A DNA stretch of 11,319 bases from an uncultured Oscillibacter sp. (GTDB lineage: Bacteria; Bacillota_A; Clostridia; Oscillospirales; Oscillospiraceae). Made by a program: the position numbers and the translations under genes. The stretch covers positions 1 to 11,319 of the forward strand of contig CAQVQZ010000057.1 in assembly GCA_948902155.1 (NCBI GenBank). The letters are read 5' to 3'. The notes under the pieces are model-generated. The model saw only the letters and a list, made by a program, of their open reading frames with translations, did not search any database and was not told the DNA's origin. Shown piece after piece: positions 1-5,281 of the stretch. Each line of letters starts with the position of its first letter. The first letter of the stretch is position 1.

Positions 1-353
1 ATGGTCTTGGGCTTGATGGGCCGGCCCTTGGCGGAGATGCAGAGGACGTCGCCGGCCAGCTCGGCGATCTTCTCCTCCTTTCCCGCCCGGACCATGCTGA
101 TGACATAGCGGACGTTCTGCTCCCCGATGGCCTCCCCCCGGCTGGAGAGGGTCAGCAGGGCCTGGATGGCCTTGCAGGCCAGCATGACGTTTTCCGCCCC
201 GCCCTCCACCCGGAGCTCGCTGTCCCGGTTGACGACGGCGACGGAAAACTCCTGCTCCAGCAGACGGATGTTTTCGTCGAAGGACCCGAAAATGTTGACG
301 GCCTGTTCCAGCCGCTCGATGCTGATTCTCTGTTCCAAAGACTTCACTCCCAT
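1..353 (-). CDS. phoH: PhoH-family protein, N-terminal part (cut by window edge)
   Basis: The first 117 residues of a PhoH-like ATPase are visible; the ATP-binding core would lie beyond the left edge. The family is thought to act in cytoplasmic RNA metabolism, but its exact substrate is uncertain. The recognisable part runs from ISIERLEQAVNIFGSFDEN through a KH-like stretch, and ends with CISAKGRPIKPKT, the family's usual lead-in to the nucleotide-binding domain. It is the third gene after yqfC and yqfD, 13 nt behind the yqfD stop, so it is almost certainly co-transcribed. The start is uncertain: ATG at 353 lacks a ribosome binding site, whereas an in-frame TTG at 338 sits 6 nt behind GGAGTG and would give the family-like beginning MEQRISIERLE. 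The 3' end is not in the window. Confidence 0.88.
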   Translation of the reverse strand, partial: MGVKSLEQRISIERLEQAVNIFGSFDENIRLLEQEFSVAVVNRDSELRVEGGAENVMLACKAIQALLTLSSRGEAIGEQNVRYVISMVRAGKEEKIAELAGDVLCISAKGRPIKPKT

Positions 354-359
354 ATTGCG

Positions 360-377
360 CGGACGGTCAGCCGTCCG
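360..377 (-). promoter_or_regulatory. Intercistronic hairpin with the yqfD stop codon in its loop
   Basis: CGGACGG and CCGTCCG form a perfect 7-bp stem around a 4-nt loop (CTGA on the coding strand) that contains the yqfD TGA stop. It fills most of the short gap before phoH. There is no U-tract, so it is not a terminator. An effect on translational coupling or on mRNA processing is inference. Confidence 0.45.
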
Positions 378-1563
378 TTTCTTCTTCCGTATAGAGGGGA
401 ACGGATTCCCCGATCTCCTCCCGGCACTCCGCCGACAGGGTGATCGCCAGCACGTCCCCCTTCTGCCGGGAGGAGCACAGGGTGGAAACCACCTCTCCGT
501 AGGGCTCCACCATTTCCCGGAGCTGAGCGGACAGGATGGCCCCGGCGGCCTGTTCCGTCTCGGCCGCGCTCCGGGAGACGGGCACCGGCTCATAAAAGCG
601 CCAGGTCTCCGTGACCAGCGTCACCGGCAGGGGCACGCCCAGCAGGGACCAGGGGCGTCTGCTGGTTATTTTATCATATTCCGCCCCTTCAATGCTACTG
701 TTTGAGAAGAATTTTATCCGCCGGGTCCCAAAGATCAGGGAGACCCCGGTTTTCTCCCGCCCGGTATAGCGCTTTTCCATCCCCGTCAGGGGCATGGAGG
801 CGGTGAGATGATACCAGGTCCGGGCCTCCACCTTCCCCATGCCCGCCAGGACCCTGGCCCCCACGGTGTCCGTGTCCTCCACGCCGGAAATTAAAATCTG
901 CCCCTCCGTCACGGCGCTCCCCGGCACCACGCAGGCCACGCCGCCGATGGTCTGGACCTTGAGCACCAGCCCCGCCCGGCGGGCCACCAGGTTGGCGGGG
1001 ACACGGCGGTCGATCATCTCCGGCGGCGGCGTCCGCTCCCGGACCTGGACGTTGGCCCGGCACCCGGAGACGTTGACGGCGATCCAGCACAGCTCGGGCA
1101 CGTCCAGCAGCACGTGGTTCCGGATGTCCTCCCCGTCCAGGGAGAGGCCGAAGGTCCCCAGCCCCACGCCGTTTTTCTCCAGGGCCCGGAGGATGCGCTC
1201 CGTGGGCACCGTCTCGTTGCCCTCCACCTGAAAGTCCCAGATGAAAAAGGACCCCAGAAACAGCGCCAGCCCGCAGGCCAGCAGCCCCATGGCCAGCGCC
1301 TGCCGGTGCCGGAGGCGGAGCAGCATATAGGGCGCGCCCTCCAGCTTCACCAGCTCAAAATTGCAGTCTAAATTCCGCCCCGCCTCCTGGAGGATCTTCC
1401 AATCCCGCCGGGACAGACGGCAGGTGAAGGCGGTGGGGGACTCCCACTCCAAATCCCAGAAGGCCAGGTCCTGCGCCCCGCAGAGGTTCAGCACCCGCTC
1501 CGGAAAGGCGCACTCCGCCCGGATGCGGACCTGGCCCCGGAGATGGTTGACGATTCCTTTCAT
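367..1563 (-). CDS. yqfD: Sporulation protein YqfD
   Basis: This is a 398-residue membrane-anchored protein of the YqfD family, known in Bacillus and Clostridia as a sporulation protein expressed in the mother cell; its biochemical role is not settled. The N-terminal cytoplasmic part (residues 1-85) is followed by one hydrophobic segment (about 88-109, ending FLGSFFIWDF). After it comes a long extracytoplasmic region that starts VEGNETVPTERILRAL, which resembles the POTRA-like fold of FtsQ-type proteins. The chosen start is the ATG at 1563, because it overlaps the yqfC stop as ATGA, typical of translational coupling; an ATG five codons upstream lies inside yqfC and has no better ribosome binding site. 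Length is normal for the family. It is cotranscribed with yqfC before it and phoH after it, an order conserved in Firmicutes. Confidence 0.9.
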   Translation of the reverse strand: MKGIVNHLRGQVRIRAECAFPERVLNLCGAQDLAFWDLEWESPTAFTCRLSRRDWKILQEAGRNLDCNFELVKLEGAPYMLLRLRHRQALAMGLLACGLALFLGSFFIWDFQVEGNETVPTERILRALEKNGVGLGTFGLSLDGEDIRNHVLLDVPELCWIAVNVSGCRANVQVRERTPPPEMIDRRVPANLVARRAGLVLKVQTIGGVACVVPGSAVTEGQILISGVEDTDTVGARVLAGMGKVEARTWYHLTASMPLTGMEKRYTGREKTGVSLIFGTRRIKFFSNSSIEGAEYDKITSRRPWSLLGVPLPVTLVTETWRFYEPVPVSRSAAETEQAAGAILSAQLREMVEPYGEVVSTLCSSRQKGDVLAITLSAECREEIGESVPLYTEEETDG

Positions 1564-1850
1564 GACGATCCCACCCATTCCAACGACTCGATTTTCCCGC
1601 CGATGCGCAGCTCCCCCGCCGTCATGGCCAGCAGCGTCAGCCGCTCCCCCCGGACCCGGAGGACCCCGGCGGAGGTATTCGCGTCGATTTGATTTTCCGT
1701 GTAGGCCAGGAGGCCGGTGTGGTGCTCCAGATACAGCTGCCGCCCCCCTACCATCTCCAGCCGGGGCAGTCCCGCGATGACGTCCGCCGGAAGGTCGAAC
1801 AGCTCCGCCACGCTGCCCAGCACGCCGCCGTCCCGCCGATTTCGTTCCAT
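1560..1850 (-). CDS. yqfC: Sporulation protein YqfC (YabP/YqfC family)
   Basis: This is a 96-residue protein of the YabP/YqfC family (small beta-rich sporulation proteins; in B. subtilis yqfC is in the sigma-E regulon). It has no signal peptide or membrane segment. Recognisable parts are the LPRLEMVGGRQLYLEHHTGLLAY strand region and the C-terminal ELRIGGKIESLEW. The start chosen is ATG 1850, preceded by GAGGTGA at good spacing; a GTG at 1859 would add three residues but would consume that ribosome binding site. The last 4 nt overlap the yqfD start. It is the first gene of the yqfC-yqfD-phoH operon and is divergent from a YlbJ-like gene. A role in spore formation follows from family and neighbours; nothing here reveals its molecular activity. 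Confidence 0.88.
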   Translation of the reverse strand: MERNRRDGGVLGSVAELFDLPADVIAGLPRLEMVGGRQLYLEHHTGLLAYTENQIDANTSAGVLRVRGERLTLLAMTAGELRIGGKIESLEWVGSS

Positions 1851-1866
1851 AAGCCTCACCTCATGA

Positions 1867-1921
1867 AATTTCTATGCGCCGCGGCCTCCCGGCATGAATG
1901 CCTTTCCCGCCGCATAAAAAT
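1867..1921. promoter_or_regulatory. Possible divergent sigma-E promoters sharing a palindromic -35 region
   Basis: The gap between yqfC and the YlbJ-like gene is near-symmetric. A palindrome-like GGCATGAATGCC lies at 1891-1902. On the plus strand CATAAAAAT (1913-1921) follows GCATGAA after 14 nt; on the minus strand CATAGAAAT (1876-1868) follows TCATGCC after 14 nt. These resemble the B. subtilis sigma-E elements (KMATATT, 14-15 nt, CATACAMT), and both flanking families are sigma-E controlled in B. subtilis. The matches are imperfect and both implied leaders are very short (roughly 9-12 nt), so this is a suggestion. Confidence 0.35.
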
Positions 1922-1936
1922 TCCCTGGTGATGGAA

Positions 1937-2848
1937 ATGAAGCAACATGGCAAGACCGCCGCCTGCCTGGCCCTCTGCGGCCTGATGCTCTGGTTTCTGG
2001 CGGACGCGGCCCAGGTCCGGGAAGCGGCGGCGGCTGGACTGCGCCTGTGCGGCCGGTCGGTGATTCCCGCCCTGTTCCCCTTCATGGCGGCGTCCACCAT
2101 GCTGGTGTCCATGGGCTTCGGCCAGTGGGCTGCGCCCCGCCTGGCGGGATTGATGAACCTCTACCGTCTGCCGGGCCCCGCCGGGTCCGCCTTGCTGCTG
2201 GGGCTGGTGGGGGGCTACCCCATCGGCGCGCGGACGGCGGCGGAGCTGCATAAAGCGGGTCTGCTGACGGCGGAGGAAGCGGAACGGCTGCTGGGCTTCT
2301 GCAACAATTCCAATCCGGTGTTCCTCGTCAGCGTCCTGGGGGGCGGGGTTTTCGGCAGTCCCCGGATCGGGGTCTACCTGTGGCTCATCCACCTGCTGTC
2401 CGCACTGCTGACGGGCTTTTTCTTCCGGGGCCGTACGCGCCCGTCCTCCCGCCGCCCGGCGGTCCCCATCCTTTCGCCGGAGCGCTCTCTGCCCGCCGCC
2501 TTTGTGGAGGGCGTCCGGAGCGCCTGCGGCAGCATGCTGGCCGTCTGCGGCTTCGTGATTTTCTTCTATGTCCTGGCCAGCCCTCTGGCAAATCTCGACG
2601 GAACGCTGGGGACGGGGCTGGTGGGCTTTCTGGAGCTGTTTTCCGTGACGCCCCTGCTGACGGCGGACCGGACGGGGTTCGTCCTGGCCTCGGTCTGCGC
2701 GGCCTGGGGCGGGCTGTCCATCCTCAGCCAGACCGCGGCGGTGCTGGAGGGGAGCGGCTTGCGGTTGAGAAACTGCTTGCTGGGGAAGCTGACGCAGAGT
2801 ATTCTGGCGGGCGTCCTGGCGGCGGGGGTGGGGGCGTATTTGTTTTGA
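1937..2848 (+). CDS. YlbJ-like nucleoside-recognition (gate) domain membrane protein
   Basis: This is a 303-residue polytopic inner-membrane protein. Hydrophobic segments lie near residues 8-24, 42-60, 82-100, 127-150, and several more after residue 190. The signature is GGYPIGART (92-100) followed by a short loop with AGLLTAEEAERL and then FCNNSNPVF (121-129), the pattern of the nucleoside-recognition/gate domain of the sporulation protein YlbJ and its relatives. These are thought to be transport-related, but no substrate is established. At 303 residues it is shorter than typical YlbJ (about 400), so it may be a shortened paralogue. The start is uncertain: ATG 1937 has GGTGAT upstream, while ATG 1931 and ATG 1898 are in frame but poorly supported. 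It is divergent from yqfC, which supports a sporulation role. No clear rho-independent terminator directly follows it. Confidence 0.78.
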   Translation: MKQHGKTAACLALCGLMLWFLADAAQVREAAAAGLRLCGRSVIPALFPFMAASTMLVSMGFGQWAAPRLAGLMNLYRLPGPAGSALLLGLVGGYPIGARTAAELHKAGLLTAEEAERLLGFCNNSNPVFLVSVLGGGVFGSPRIGVYLWLIHLLSALLTGFFFRGRTRPSSRRPAVPILSPERSLPAAFVEGVRSACGSMLAVCGFVIFFYVLASPLANLDGTLGTGLVGFLELFSVTPLLTADRTGFVLASVCAAWGGLSILSQTAAVLEGSGLRLRNCLLGKLTQSILAGVLAAGVGAYLF

Positions 2849-2890
2849 ATTGGGTTTCTCGGTTCCCCGCAGACCTGGAGGATGAGGGCG

Positions 2891-2998
2891 CGGGCGGCTA
2901 ATAGCCGCCCCTACAGCGATGGAACCATCGATAGATGGTGCATAATCGGACGTTTTGCCGGTAGAATGGCAAATGTAGGGGCGATGATCAATCGCCCG
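2891..2998. repeat. MITE-like element with about 25-bp imperfect inverted ends
   Basis: The left end (2891-2915) and right end (2974-2998) are imperfect reverse complements: CGCCCCTACA closes the left end and TGTAGGGGCG opens the right. Each end is itself a small hairpin (GGGCGGCTAATAGCCGCCC on the left, GGGCGATGATCAATCGCCC on the right). The 58-nt interior holds further short hairpins, ACCATC-GATA-GATGGT and TTTGCC/GGCAAA. There is no open reading frame. This architecture fits a small non-autonomous mobile repeat or a REP-like element. It lies directly behind the YlbJ-like gene and could fold in its transcript. Confidence 0.65.
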
Positions 2999-3052
2999 TT
3001 TCTCCTTCAACCACCGGAGTCCGTGCCCCCGCCCGAACGGTTCCTCTTTTTA

Positions 3053-3122
3053 ATAAAAAAGGCCCCTTTGGAAAGGGGCTCCCGCCGGAGGCGGGTGGGG
3101 ATTGCCGCAGGGGCTTTCTTTT
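3053..3122. repeat. Nested hairpin element, terminator-like on both strands
   Basis: The ends are complementary (AAAAAAGGCCCCT at the left, AGGGGCTTTCTTTT at the right). Inside are two competing hairpins: GCCCCTTT/AAAGGGGC (3062-3079) and CCCGCC-GGA-GGCGGG (3081-3095). Read on the minus strand, the first hairpin is followed by a T-run (TTTTTTATT, 3060-3052), a rho-independent terminator shape; on the plus strand the closing stem is followed by TTTCTTTT. It could end transcripts arriving from the YlbJ-like gene. Its layered structure looks like a dispersed repeat rather than a simple terminator. Confidence 0.55.
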
Positions 3123-3195
3123 AAAACAACGGCATTCGGTTCCGTACACCATCGCCTTAGTCGCTGCATAAGGATTTCCTCCGCAGTATGGCCTT

Positions 3196-3245
3196 CAAAA
3201 AAACACCCTCCGCCATCGCCACAAGCGATAGCGGAGGGTATTTTT
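3196..3245 (-). terminator. Bidirectional rho-independent terminator behind the AraC-type gene
   Basis: ACCCTCCGC (3205-3213) pairs with GCGGAGGGT (3231-3239), extended by an ATCGC/GCGAT pair above a small bulge and capped by CACAA. On the minus strand it is followed by seven T residues (from 3202 down), 40-80 nt after the regulator's stop codon. On the plus strand ATTTTT follows, so it can also act on transcripts from the left. Confidence 0.88.
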
Positions 3246-3277
3246 CATTCATCGCACGGCTCCCGGCAAGCCCCTTC

Positions 3278-4135
3278 TCACTGCTGGGCGTGAATCTGGT
3301 TCTGATTCCGCCACTCCCGAGGGGACACGCCGTAGCGCTTTTTGAAGGCCCTGGAAAAATGGAGCTGGTTCGGGTAGCCGCAGCGGACCGCGATGCCTCC
3401 AATGGACTGGCTTGTGGCCTTCATCATGTCCGCCGCCTTGGACAGCCGCAGGCGGATCAGAAACTCCTGGGGCGGACAGCCCATGTTGTCCTTGAAAAGC
3501 TTGCTGAAATAGCTCCGGTTCAGCTTGCATACCCCGGCCAGTTCCTCCACCGACAGGTCCCGGTGGAAGTTCTTTTCCATATAGGTCACGGCTTCCTGGA
3601 TATAGAAGTCCTTCAGCTGGACGCCCCGGAGGGGACGGCGGGTGGAGGAGGTCTGGATCAGCTTATCCAGGAACAGGAAGAGATAGCCGATCAAATGGAG
3701 GCTGGACGCATCGGAGTGGTCGGCGATATAGAGCATGATATCCCGCATGGCCTGGCCCTGGACGGGGTTTTGGGGGGTATAGATGGGCTGGTCGAAGCTG
3801 AGCCCGGCGCTCTCCACGTACTCCGTCACCCGGAGGCCGTCGAACTCCAGCCAGACGTATTTCCATGGGTCCTTTTCGTCGGCGGAATAGGTGCTGACCT
3901 GGCCGGGGCTGATGAGGAAGCCCTGGTCCGCCTTCAGGCGGTACTCCCGCCGGACGCCGTCCTGATCCGTCCAGTCCATGCTCCCCTTCCCGGAGATCAC
4001 GTAGTGAAACAGGTAGTGGTTCCGCACGAAGGGGCCGAAGGAGTGCAGGGGGGAGCACTGTTCCCAGCCGTATTGGTAGAGGCGCAGGTCCAAAAAGTTT
4101 TCATTTGGGAAAACAGAAAACGAGTAATCCTCCAA
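3278..4135 (-). CDS. AraC-family transcriptional regulator
   Basis: This is a 285-residue cytoplasmic DNA-binding regulator with an N-terminal cupin-like sensing domain (about 1-100; PLHSFGPFVRNHYLFHYVISGKG is typical) and a C-terminal double helix-turn-helix domain (about 180-277). The first helix-turn-helix covers LSVEELAGVCKLNRSYFSKLFK. The second ends in IAVRCGYPNQLHFSRAFKKRYGVSPREWR, the AraC family signature. Members of this layout usually respond to small carbon compounds and activate sugar-use genes; the ligand cannot be read here. The start is TTG at 4135: no ATG or GTG is in frame after the upstream stop, and GGAAGGAAG precedes it by about 9 nt. It has its own promoter and terminator, so it is monocistronic, and no obvious target operon is adjacent. 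Confidence 0.92.
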   Translation of the reverse strand: MEDYSFSVFPNENFLDLRLYQYGWEQCSPLHSFGPFVRNHYLFHYVISGKGSMDWTDQDGVRREYRLKADQGFLISPGQVSTYSADEKDPWKYVWLEFDGLRVTEYVESAGLSFDQPIYTPQNPVQGQAMRDIMLYIADHSDASSLHLIGYLFLFLDKLIQTSSTRRPLRGVQLKDFYIQEAVTYMEKNFHRDLSVEELAGVCKLNRSYFSKLFKDNMGCPPQEFLIRLRLSKAADMMKATSQSIGGIAVRCGYPNQLHFSRAFKKRYGVSPREWRNQNQIHAQQ

Positions 4136-4174
4136 AATAGCGCACTTCCTTCCTTTTCGTTTTTGATGGGAGAG

Positions 4175-4203
4175 ATTGTATCATAATTTTTCCAGAAAGC
4201 CAA
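4175..4203 (-). promoter_or_regulatory. Sigma-A promoter of the AraC-type gene
   Basis: On the minus strand TTGGCT (4203-4198) and TACAAT (4180-4175) are separated by exactly 17 nt, with a TG one base before the -10 box (extended -10). The predicted transcript starts near 4168, leaving a leader of about 33 nt to the TTG start. The sequence just upstream (4204-4260) is rich in A and T runs and could act as an UP element or hold operator sites. Confidence 0.82.
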
Positions 4204-4686
4204 TAGAAAATTTCGGATTTTTTGGATTTTTTTGTGAATTTTTCTATTAATCCTATAAATCTGTAGGTTGCTTCTTTTGCGTTTGGTCAGAAAATTCCCT
4301 ATCTTGGGCGGGAGGTAAAAACTCCCCCCAAAAAGGCGATGTCATTTGGTCCGGCGCACCATCGTCTTGGCCCCTTCGCAAAGGGGGCGTCGCCGCCGGA
4401 GGCGCTGACTGCGGGTTTTCTCCTTTCGACACTGCGCCGCAGAGCGCTTGAAGAAAGCCCCCTCCTCTGTCTCTCGATACTCCGCCGCAACATCTGGAGA
4501 GGGAAAGCCTCCATCTCTTGGTACCACACCGCAACACCCAAAGGGGGCAAGTGCAGCTTTTCTTAACCGCATAACATCGTTATTTTTCGTGCCTCCCAAA
4601 ATCCATCAAACTAATTTTGCATGAGATCAGCAAGACGAAGTCCCTCACGCTCCCCCATCTTTTTCCCCCGCCCCGCAAATTTTCTG
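4204..4686. repeat. Gene-free interval with degenerate repeats
   Basis: After about 60 nt of AT-rich sequence behind the araC promoter, 4320-4560 holds GC-rich repeat-like DNA. A GGCCCC(TT)...AAGGGGGC hairpin lies at 4369-4388. After it come three degenerate units sharing a CGCCGCA-like core at 4435, 4483 and 4527 (spacings 48 and 44), with AAAGCC following the first two cores. Open frames cross this interval on both strands, but their products are arginine-rich low-complexity strings that overlap one another, so I do not call a gene. The units may be remnants of a mobile or dispersed repeat. Confidence 0.45.
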
Positions 4687-4715
4687 TTGCCATTTGGGAA
4701 AGAATATAGTAGAAT
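4687..4715 (+). promoter_or_regulatory. Sigma-A promoter of the SRP RNA gene
   Basis: TTGCCA (4687-4692) and TAGAAT (4710-4715) are spaced by exactly 17 nt. The expected start, 7-10 nt after the -10 box, is 4722-4725, which coincides with the first base of the long closing helix of the SRP RNA. Confidence 0.85.
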
Positions 4716-4724
4716 AGCAAACAT

Positions 4725-4863
4725 AGTCCTCCGTGGGAAGCTGCGGAGCCGGTCTCGCGCAATGGATGCCCGCGAACCATGTCAGGCGGGGAACCGAGCA
4801 GCATTAAGCGGGATGTTCCATGTGCCGCGAGGCAACCGGCTCCGCAGCTTCCCGCGGAGGACT
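4725..4863 (+). ncRNA. ffs: Signal recognition particle RNA, small (4.5S-like) type
   Basis: This is the RNA core of the signal recognition particle, which binds Ffh and targets nascent membrane proteins to FtsY. The diagnostic domain IV tip is present: GTCAGG, CGG, the GGAA tetraloop (4790-4793), CCG, then AGCAGC (4797-4802). The molecule is closed by a 29-bp helix between 4725-4753 and 4835-4863 with a single G-U wobble, followed inside by CTCGCG/CGCGAG. At about 139 nt, with its promoter abutting the 5' end, there is no room for the Alu domain of the large Bacillus-type SRP RNA. A T-run (4866-4871) behind the closing stem should end transcription. Its position upstream of dnaX matches the scr-dnaX order of B. 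subtilis. Confidence 0.94.
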
Positions 4864-5281
4864 CTATTTTTTGGAAATCCTCCGATTTGTGAACGCTTCC
4901 TGAACTCGGGCGCTTTTTACGAAAATCCGCCCATTTTCCAACCGGAACAGGCTGTCTTCCTCCGAAACCCGCCGAAATCCGACCTACCCAAAATCCCGGT
5001 TTGGAGGCATATGTTTCCCGTCCCCCGCTCCCACGGAGCCTCCTCTATGGGATGCCGGGAACGGGTCCGGACGCAGTTCCGGCAGGTCGTTTTCCCGGCC
5101 CCGGAAATTTCCCGGCGGAGACTTGCCTCTGTTCACAAAAACCAAGTATGCAAATTTCCAAGTAAACTTTTGTCGGACGCAAGGCAGCCATGATTTGCGC
5201 CGCCGTCGGCAAAAATTTCCAAAATACACGTGCGCGGGCTCACGGAACCAGGCCCCGGCGGAAGGAAAGGAGGGGTGCGCC
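4864..5281 (+). promoter_or_regulatory. Gene-free leader interval between ffs and dnaX with three AAATTTCC copies
   Basis: I see no credible protein gene here. The octamer AAATTTCC occurs at 5105-5112, 5152-5159 and 5213-5220; the first copy is part of the perfect palindrome GGAAATTTCC. An inverted pair GGAGGC/GCCTCC around 5002-5044 could form a stem. The best promoter candidate for dnaX is weak: TTGCCT at 5123, 18 nt, TATGCA at 5147. dnaX may therefore partly depend on transcription through ffs or on a promoter I cannot recognise. Confidence 0.4.

Larger units (their letters stand above)
2849..3277. other. Gene-free interval between the YlbJ-like gene and the araC-type gene
   Basis: No coding region with a plausible start, ribosome binding site and recognisable product is visible on either strand. 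The interval contains a MITE-like repeat (2891-2998), a nested hairpin element (3053-3122), about 80 nt with one weak similarity to a later gap (3133-3162), and the araC terminator (3205-3239). The two genes converge here, so the interval mainly serves transcript ends and repeats. Confidence 0.7.

Noticed and set aside
1856..3010. A 384-codon open frame on the minus strand opposite the YlbJ-like gene
   Set aside because: Its product is Arg/Gln/Pro/Gly-rich low complexity with no family resemblance, and the opposite strand encodes a clear membrane protein. High GC keeps the antisense frame open.
4299..4599. Overlapping 75-94 codon frames on both strands in the gap before ffs
   Set aside because: They overlap each other in several frames, lack good ribosome binding sites, and derive from the degenerate repeats.
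5123..5281. N-terminal extension of DnaX from an upstream ATG
   Set aside because: The family begins at YQALYRKWRP, and a strong AAAGGAGGGG sits 6 nt before the GTG at 5282; the extra residues resemble nothing.
4204..5281. tRNA gene or CRISPR array in the large gap
   Set aside because: No cloverleaf with a TTCRA-type T-loop and no regularly spaced identical repeats were found; the only structural RNA recognised is the SRP RNA.
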